Source: Bacillus sp. ISL-41
GTDB lineage: Bacteria > Bacillota > Bacilli > Bacillales > Cytobacillaceae
Length of the DNA stretch: 64,000 bases
Assembly (NCBI RefSeq): GCF_018613235.1
Contig: NZ_JAGGQP010000016.1
Span: forward strand, 62,001-126,000
Reading direction: 5' to 3'
In this document: positions 59,122-64,000 of the stretch, piece after piece
Numbering within the stretch: the first letter of the stretch is position 1
Layout of the letters: every line of letters begins with the position of its first letter
Program-made: the position numbers and the translations under genes
The notes under the pieces: generated by a model
What the model saw: the letters and a program-made list of their open reading frames with translations, nothing else
The model's database searches: none
Told to the model about the DNA's origin: nothing

Positions 59122-60036
59122 TTATTTAAATTGATCAATGCGCTTTTTTAACCACATTTCCCATTCCGCTCTTGTCATTCCTACAATGTACTCCCGATAT
59201 TCTTCTTGCTGCTCTAACGGCATGGAATCAAATGCTATTCCACCGAGCCCAATGATAAGGTCCGGATTAATCTTTTTCATTTCTTCGGCAAGCTTCAAGG
59301 TTGCCTTTCTATTTTCATCCAGAGTGCAGGAGAAGAAAAGAAATTTGGGTTTAATCTTTTCCACAACTACCTCTAGATCATTCTCGGCTATACTTGTGCC
59401 AAGGAAGATAACTTCAAAGCCTTTTCGCCTTAGGTAAAGCGTATAGATTAACAAACCGAGTTCATGTTTTTCACCGGGCCCGCAAACTGCAATTGACTTT
59501 GGAAGGAAAGAGCTGTGCGGGAAAGAATTTGATATTCCTTCTATTCGCGAACGTATAAATGACGAAGCAAAATGCTCATGTGCAGTCGTTATACTACCCT
59601 CTTCCCATAAATCACCCACTTTAATCAAAATGGGACCCAATAAATCGATAACAGTTTTATCAATTGTAAATAGACTAAACGCCTCATTGATTAATTCATG
59701 AGCTTTTGAGCTGTCGAACTCCAGAAGTGCAGCCAATAGCTTGTCTCCAATTTCATCGACCCTGTCCCTTTTAGGCAGTTCAGCCTTCTCCAAGGAAATA
59801 GAAGAAGAGTTCTCAAGCAAAGTCACAGCCTGACTGATCGTAAAACCTTGATTAATTTTTGAAATCAGCCACCGTAATATTTCTACATGTTCCTCGGTAT
59901 ATAATCGATGACCGGATTCATTTCTTACAGGGGCAATCATCTGATATCTTCTTTCCCAGGCCCTAAGGGTACCAGGCTGGATACCAAGCATTTGGGATAC
60001 TGCCTTTATATTGTATTTACCTGCGCCATTGCCCAT
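59122..60036 (-). CDS. MerR-family regulator with cobalamin-binding domain (CarH/LitR-like)
   Basis: 304 residues. Residues ~5-75 form a MerR winged helix (YNIKAVSQMLGIQPGTLRAWERRY, then ESGHRLYTEEHVEIL). Residues ~90-180 form a B12 cap helix bundle with the CarH pattern of Trp, then Glu-His ten and eleven residues later (LWEEGSITTAHEHF). The C-terminal Rossmann domain holds ExHxxG (GEKHELGL), the His ligand to cobalt. Known relatives such as CarH and LitR are light sensors using adenosylcobalamin. Function as a photoreceptor is inferred. ATG at 60036 with GGAGGT upstream. Confidence 0.8.
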   Translation of the reverse strand: MGNGAGKYNIKAVSQMLGIQPGTLRAWERRYQMIAPVRNESGHRLYTEEHVEILRWLISKINQGFTISQAVTLLENSSSISLEKAELPKRDRVDEIGDKLLAALLEFDSSKAHELINEAFSLFTIDKTVIDLLGPILIKVGDLWEEGSITTAHEHFASSFIRSRIEGISNSFPHSSFLPKSIAVCGPGEKHELGLLIYTLYLRRKGFEVIFLGTSIAENDLEVVVEKIKPKFLFFSCTLDENRKATLKLAEEMKKINPDLIIGLGGIAFDSMPLEQQEEYREYIVGMTRAEWEMWLKKRIDQFK

Positions 60037-60112
60037 GCTAAAACCTCCATCAATACCTGTATTACCGATTATATCCATGTCTTGGCTTTGCTGTAAAACT
60101 TCAATCTGCTTT

Positions 60113-60889
60113 TCAGGAATCTGAAACCAATGTAATGAGATGCGTCTCAGCCTTTGCCCCCAGTCTTAAAGGGACTCCTGTGGTTCCATAGCCATTGCTG
60201 GTCAGCACTGTGGCGCCATTTTTCTTTTTGATCCCGCCTAGTTCATAGGGACCAAAACCAAATATCCTGATTTGTCCCCCGTGAGTATGACCGCTCAATA
60301 CAAGGCGGATATCGTGTTCTGGCTTGAGGCTGTTAGCGATGGCAGGGTTATGGCTGATAAGGATCCTGAATCCTTCTTCCTCAGCATCACGGATGGCGAG
60401 ATCCAGTCTGCTTTTACCAAGACTTAAATCATCAATCCCTAGAACGTGCATTACGTCCCCCGCATTCGATTCAAATTTAACTGCGGTATTGTCCAGTACT
60501 TTAACACCCAAGTGGTACAAAAGTGAGTCAAGTTCATGGGAATTGAATTCATAATCATTGTTTCCCCAGACGAAAAAAACTGGGCCAATCGTTTTCAACT
60601 TTTCAATATTGGCAGAAACCCTCTCCAAGGGAACACCTTTTTCAGCAAGGTCACCGCCAATAACCACAAGGTCGGCCTTTCCTTTCACCGAGCTAATTAT
60701 AGTATCTTGAATAATCCGCTTATGGATATCTGATATAAAAAAGATATTGACTGGCCCGAAGCTCTCCGGAAATCCCTTCAATCGTATTTCCTGCTCAAGC
60801 ACTCTGTCAGCAAAGGCCTGGCGATACATATATAGTAAAAGGAAGCTGCCAATCAGCAGCATTCCAAGGATGAAAAAAATAATCTCCAT
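60113..60889 (-). CDS. ypbG: Membrane-anchored metallophosphoesterase (YpbG-like)
   Basis: 258 residues. One N-terminal membrane helix, then a calcineurin-like phosphoesterase with metal motifs SDIHK near 54, GGDLAEK near 80, WGNNDYE near 112 and SGHTHGGQI near 200. GGGAGG before the ATG at 60889. Substrate unknown. Located beside ypbH as in B. subtilis. Confidence 0.82.
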   Translation of the reverse strand: MEIIFFILGMLLIGSFLLLYMYRQAFADRVLEQEIRLKGFPESFGPVNIFFISDIHKRIIQDTIISSVKGKADLVVIGGDLAEKGVPLERVSANIEKLKTIGPVFFVWGNNDYEFNSHELDSLLYHLGVKVLDNTAVKFESNAGDVMHVLGIDDLSLGKSRLDLAIRDAEEEGFRILISHNPAIANSLKPEHDIRLVLSGHTHGGQIRIFGFGPYELGGIKKKNGATVLTSNGYGTTGVPLRLGAKAETHLITLVSDS

Positions 60890-60912
60890 TTTTGCCTCCC
60901 GCAATACTTTAT

Positions 60913-61299
60913 CTAGCTTTCATTTCCGTCCTCTGGTGAGCTAAAAGACATCATACCATAAAGCAAACAGAAAACGAAAAAAATTGCTGTCTGCCAAACA
61001 CCCAGGGGCAGCAGCAAAAAAAATGAGCCTAGACAGGTGATTGCCAGAATAATATCAGTTCCTGCCCCCTTTTTGCCTTTATTTGCAGCTATCACACCAA
61101 CTCCCCCGTCCCTGATCAGCCCCCCCATTGCATACATCCCGAATACAAGAGCCACTATCCCGGCAAGATACTCAAAAGGGTTCAGAATAAACTCTCCAAG
61201 GAAGTCCCCTGAGTGAAAAGAAAAGATTGTTGACAGCGAAATGATGAACAGATAACCGCAAAGCAGTCCAATGACCAGCCTGAAAACTTTCCAAAGCAT
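60913..61299 (-). CDS. Small four-helix membrane protein of unknown family
   Basis: 128 residues, three to four membrane helices, central Gly-rich loop RDGGVGVIAANKGKKG near 68. ATG at 61299 has GGGAGG 7 nt upstream. The open frame continues to 61476 only because it reads through repeat copy F. No family recognised; next gene downstream is ypbG, 23 bp away, so likely one transcript. Confidence 0.6.
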   Translation of the reverse strand: MLWKVFRLVIGLLCGYLFIISLSTIFSFHSGDFLGEFILNPFEYLAGIVALVFGMYAMGGLIRDGGVGVIAANKGKKGAGTDIILAITCLGSFFLLLPLGVWQTAIFFVFCLLYGMMSFSSPEDGNES

Positions 61300-61353
61300 A
61301 CAAAAACCTCCCATACACAATGTATGAAAGGCCCTTGTCTTTATTTCCGTATA

Positions 61354-61527
61354 GAAAAGCGGAATCGCCTTGGTCAGCCCCGACAAGCGTTGGAGGGCCG
61401 ACCAGTGAAGTCGCTCTTTGACTTCATTGGGCGGACCGAAACGTCTCGAGCTGCTCAAAGCTAACGCTTTTCGCAAGATACTCGAGAACTAACAGGGATG
61501 AAAACCGGCTAGGCGCTGTAGCTGACA
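61354..61527 (-). repeat. Dispersed Bacillaceae-type repeat, copy F
   Basis: About 174 bp, reverse orientation to copy E at 35669-35787 with the same conserved blocks plus an extra ~60 bp between the CAGCGCCTAGCC and TTCGGTCC blocks. It begins just after the terminator of the CBS-ACT gene, read on the minus strand. Confidence 0.75.
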
Positions 61528-61536
61528 TTTTTCATA

Positions 61537-61561
61537 GAAAAAGATTATCCTTCTTATCTTT
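61537..61561 (-). terminator. Terminator after the CBS-ACT gene
   Basis: AAAGAT / ATCTTT stem with a TTTTT tail on the minus strand. Weak but well placed. Confidence 0.45.
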
Positions 61562-61568
61562 GAAAAAA

Positions 61569-62201
61569 TCAAACTTCATGGATATCAAGGATGCGGAACC
61601 CAGACTCTTCCAGCTTCTTGACAAACTTGTCAATGTTGTCTTTCTTTTCGATCTTCATGACAATCCTGCGGACAAGCTTGTCTGTTTCATCAAATGTAAC
61701 CAATGAGATGATGTGCTCATGGAACTGGTGGGCGATATCAGCCAGTCGTGCGATACGTCCTTCTGTTTCCACAGAAGTAAACGCAATCCTGACGCCCTCT
61801 CTATGTACTCCAAATGCACTCTGGAACTGGTCCAGGGCATCAGAGCGAGTTACAGCTCCCTGGAATTTCCCCTTTTCATCGACTACCGCCATCAGCGGGA
61901 TATCCTTCAATTTCACCAAGGTACTTTCGAAGATTTCAATGCCATGGAGGATTTGTTCCTGAAGGCAAAGTACATCACGAGCAACCTTATTTTGGAGGAA
62001 ATCACCCTTCTCTCCCCCTGTCTTGAAGTACTCCTGGTAGATGCCATATCTTGTGACCACACCTGCATATTGATCGCCGTCCAGTACGGGTACGCCATCA
62101 ATTTCATTTCCATCCAGCTTTTCAAGAACACTTTGCAATGTTTCATCCAATTGTGCGGTTATACATTTATACTTCGGAATCATGATACTTTTAACAAACA
62201 T
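61569..62201 (-). CDS. CBS-pair plus ACT-like domain protein (AcuB-type)
   Basis: 210 residues. Two CBS motifs (residues ~1-60 and ~75-135: DGVPVLDGDQYAGVVTRYGIYQ, IPLMAVVDEKGKFQGAVTRSDAL) followed by an ACT-like C-terminus (~140-205). Such proteins sense adenosine nucleotides. Not AcuB itself, as no acuA/acuC is present. ATG at 62201 with GAGGTG upstream. Confidence 0.75.
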   Translation of the reverse strand: MFVKSIMIPKYKCITAQLDETLQSVLEKLDGNEIDGVPVLDGDQYAGVVTRYGIYQEYFKTGGEKGDFLQNKVARDVLCLQEQILHGIEIFESTLVKLKDIPLMAVVDEKGKFQGAVTRSDALDQFQSAFGVHREGVRIAFTSVETEGRIARLADIAHQFHEHIISLVTFDETDKLVRRIVMKIEKKDNIDKFVKKLEESGFRILDIHEV

Positions 62202-62346
62202 TCCACTCACCTCGAATTTTTAAGTACTGCCCTGTCTTATATATTTCTGCATTTCTGCAAAAATCCCTTCTTTCCTAGATAAATTTAACATGAAATAAAA
62301 TTTTGCTCATAAAATGAAATGAAGTTTATATAGAGGAGGGCTTAGC

Positions 62347-62577
62347 TTGTCAACATACAGAAGAGTTTGGTATCCGTACGCCAGTCCCTTCGACCCTTGT
62401 CCGCCGATCAAGGCGAAAACGTATTCCACGCCACCAAATTTATTCCTAGGCTTTCAGCCGCCCAATCTAGAACAGTTTACGCCAATGCAGGCATTAAGGA
62501 CAGGAACGCTGTGGAAGGTTTTCTATGATCCTTGGTATTCACCTTATGAGGCTCCAAGGGAGGATGATCATTCATGA
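62347..62577 (+). CDS. cotJA: Spore coat protein CotJA
   Basis: 76 residues, rich in Pro, Tyr and Phe (YPYASPFDPCPPIKAKTY near 9, LFLGFQPPNLEQF). TTG start with GAGGAGGG upstream. First of cotJABC. A possible sigma-E -10 (CATAAAAT, 62308-62315) lies just upstream; no clear -35. It joins CotJB and CotJC in the inner coat layers. Confidence 0.92.
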   Translation: MSTYRRVWYPYASPFDPCPPIKAKTYSTPPNLFLGFQPPNLEQFTPMQALRTGTLWKVFYDPWYSPYEAPREDDHS

Positions 62578-62834
62578 AACAATTACCGAAAGAGTTCTAT
62601 GCAGCCATGGAAGAACTCCAGGCAGTAGATTTTGTTCTTGTCGAACTCACCTTGTACCTTGATACCCACCCAGAGGATTATGAAGCCATCAATCAGTTTA
62701 ACCAGTTCGCAAAAGAAAGACGACGATTGAAGAAAGTCGTTGAAAGTATGTATGGACCTCTCCAGCAATTCGGCAACAGCTACTCTGGTTATCCATGGAA
62801 CTGGGATGACGGTCCTTGGCCTTGGCAGATCTAA
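62574..62834 (+). CDS. cotJB: Spore coat protein CotJB
   Basis: 86 residues (MEELQAVDFVLVELTLYLDTHPEDYEAINQF near 11). ATG overlaps cotJA stop by 4 nt. Soluble partner of CotJC in the coat. Confidence 0.92.
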   Translation: MKQLPKEFYAAMEELQAVDFVLVELTLYLDTHPEDYEAINQFNQFAKERRRLKKVVESMYGPLQQFGNSYSGYPWNWDDGPWPWQI

Positions 62835-62860
62835 ACTCAAATTAGGAGGGGGTAAGGAAA

Positions 62861-63430
62861 ATGTGGCTTTATGAAAAAAAACTGCAATATCCCGTAAAAG
62901 TAAGCACTTGTAATCCCATGCTTGCCAAATTCCTGGTTGAGCAATATGGCGGAGCTGACGGAGAATTAGCTGCGGCACTCAGATACTTAAACCAGCGCTA
63001 TACGATTCCTGATAAAGTAATCGGCTTATTGACCGATATTGGCACAGAAGAATTCGCCCACCTGGAAATGATAGCAACGATGATTTACAAATTAACAAAA
63101 GATGCCACTCCGGAACAAATGAAACAGGCTGGACTAGATGCACATTATGCGAATCATGATAGTGCCCTTTTCTACCATAATGCTGCAGGTGTTCCGTGGA
63201 CCGCATCCTATATTCAGGCAAAAGGCGACCCAATCGCTGATTTATATGAAGACATTGCGGCTGAAGAAAAGGCGAGAGCAACATATCAGTGGATTATTAA
63301 CATGAGCGACGACCCTGATCTAAACGACGGATTAAGATTCCTCCGCGAACGGGAAATCATCCATTCCCAGCGCTTCCGTGAAGCAGTGGAGATTTTAAAG
63401 GATGAACAAGGGAAAAAGAGAATATTTTAA
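62861..63430 (+). CDS. cotJC: Spore coat manganese catalase-like protein CotJC
   Basis: 189 residues of the manganese catalase family. Di-iron/di-manganese ligands appear as Glu-rich helices: GGADGELAAALRYLNQRY near 30 and IGTEEFAHLEMI near 62, then later EEKARATYQW. AGGAGGG upstream of the ATG. Closes the cotJ operon, terminator just after. Confidence 0.94.
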   Translation: MWLYEKKLQYPVKVSTCNPMLAKFLVEQYGGADGELAAALRYLNQRYTIPDKVIGLLTDIGTEEFAHLEMIATMIYKLTKDATPEQMKQAGLDAHYANHDSALFYHNAAGVPWTASYIQAKGDPIADLYEDIAAEEKARATYQWIINMSDDPDLNDGLRFLREREIIHSQRFREAVEILKDEQGKKRIF

Positions 63431-63470
63431 AAAAATAGAAGCGTCCCTTTTGGATGCTTCTATTTATTTT
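63431..63470. terminator. Bidirectional terminator between cotJC and ypbF
   Basis: AATAGAAGCGTCC / GGATGCTTCTATT stem, A-rich on one side and T-rich on the other, serving both converging genes. Confidence 0.8.
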
Positions 63471-63918
63471 CATGAAACAGATTGATATCAAACTTCTTCT
63501 TCATCATGTCAAATACAATATGGCGATTTTTCCATTCCTCTTCTTTTTTCCATAAATCCTTACTTCTGTCCACAATTTCACACCTTAGTGCCTGGTATTC
63601 TTTCTCTGCCTTTTCGCGCTTCTCTTTTAACAGAATCATCAATCCATAGGTCCCTACCGTTAAAATGAGGAAATATAAATTTGCAGAATTCTGGACATAC
63701 ACGGAAAAAATCTCAGCGAATGAATACGAATAAGGCTGCAGCACCGTTACATAGAGATAATAGAAGTAGATTGAAATAAATCCAATCGTCACCCATACTG
63801 ACAAAAGATGTCTGGATTTAAACCGGTCAAACTTTCGCTTTCGCTCAATTAAGTTCTGCAGCATCCTTTTAGTCGCAGGGTCCGTCCGATTATCAAGGTT
63901 CTCGATTTCCTGTTCCAT
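63460..63918 (-). CDS. ypbF: YpbF-like membrane protein (DUF2663)
   Basis: 152 residues. Basic N-terminus (TKRMLQNLIERKRKFDRFKSRH), two membrane helices near 42-60 and 85-100, then an acidic coiled C-terminus. Closest to YpbF of Bacillus by position and layout. Function unknown. Confidence 0.75.
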   Translation of the reverse strand: MEQEIENLDNRTDPATKRMLQNLIERKRKFDRFKSRHLLSVWVTIGFISIYFYYLYVTVLQPYSYSFAEIFSVYVQNSANLYFLILTVGTYGLMILLKEKREKAEKEYQALRCEIVDRSKDLWKKEEEWKNRHIVFDMMKKKFDINLFHENK

Positions 63919-64000
63919 GCCAAGCCCTCCCCTTTATATCATTTTTATGAACTTGTCCTTGGAGTTATGATATTGCCTTATAAAAAAGAAAAAGAATCTA

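Noticed and set aside
61300-61476. N-terminal extension of the 60913 membrane protein
   Set aside because: The sequence is repeat copy F read in frame; the strong ribosome site is at the internal ATG.

Overview
This window is a stretch of core chromosome from a spore-forming, low-to-mid GC member of the Bacillaceae. The gene order matches the Bacillus subtilis region from aspB through the pan, bsh, qcr, aro, hep/men, spoIVA, der, cmk and sleB genes to gudB. Spore genes (spoIVA, sleB, ypeB, cotJABC, ypjB), bacillithiol genes (bshA, bshB1, ypdA) and menaquinone genes (hepS, menG, hepT) all point the same way. The genus cannot be fixed from the sequence; a Mesobacillus- or Cytobacillus-like relative is my guess. 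Almost every gene is on the minus strand, so transcription runs from high to low coordinates. The plus-strand exceptions are the YitT-family gene at 14.4 kb, ypzI, ansA and cotJABC. I saw no rRNA, tRNA, CRISPR array, prophage or transposase gene.

Layout: 0-6 kb holds aspB (cut by the window edge), ypmB, ypmA, a metal-site-less MBL-fold protein and dinG. 6-8.5 kb is panBCD with a leader that contains an intrinsic terminator. 8.5-14.1 kb is birA-cca-bshA-bshB1-mgsA-dapB-ypjD, tightly packed. 14.4-17.6 kb has membrane and sporulation genes (ypjC, yugP, ypjB, ypjA). 17.8-19.8 kb is the menaquinol:cytochrome c reductase qcrABC. 19.9-23.8 kb has ypiF, ypiB, ypiA and an unknown conserved gene. 23.9-30.1 kb is the aromatic amino acid supraoperon aroC-aroB-aroH-hisC-tyrA-aroA, without the trp genes that sit inside it in B. 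subtilis. 30.4-37 kb is cheR, ndk, hepT, menG, hepS, mtrB, folE and hbs.

37.5-45.3 kb has spoIVA, yphF, yphE, gpsA, der and a three-gene YIEGIA membrane cluster. 46-50.8 kb is fni, rpsA, plsC, cmk, ypfB and ypfA. 51.3-54.3 kb is the germination pair sleB-ypeB plus prsW. 54.4-58.1 kb is ansA, ypdA and gudB, the last with a perfect-consensus cre site upstream. 58.5-64 kb is ypbH, a CarH/LitR-like B12-binding MerR regulator, ypbG, a small membrane protein, a CBS-ACT protein, cotJABC and ypbF.

The intergenic regions are the most unusual part. Four copies of a structured ~250-300 bp MITE-like repeat (31.3, 39.2, 45.7, 51.0 kb) have stems that change in a compensatory way, and three of them lie with the same end at the T-tract of a Rho-independent terminator. 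A second dispersed repeat occurs at 35.7 and 61.4 kb. A ~94 bp element with perfect 12-bp terminal inverted repeats lies next to a degraded copy at 40.6 kb. Two arrays of unrelated sequence share the same ~50-53 bp hairpin-per-unit layout (20.6 and 55.5 kb).
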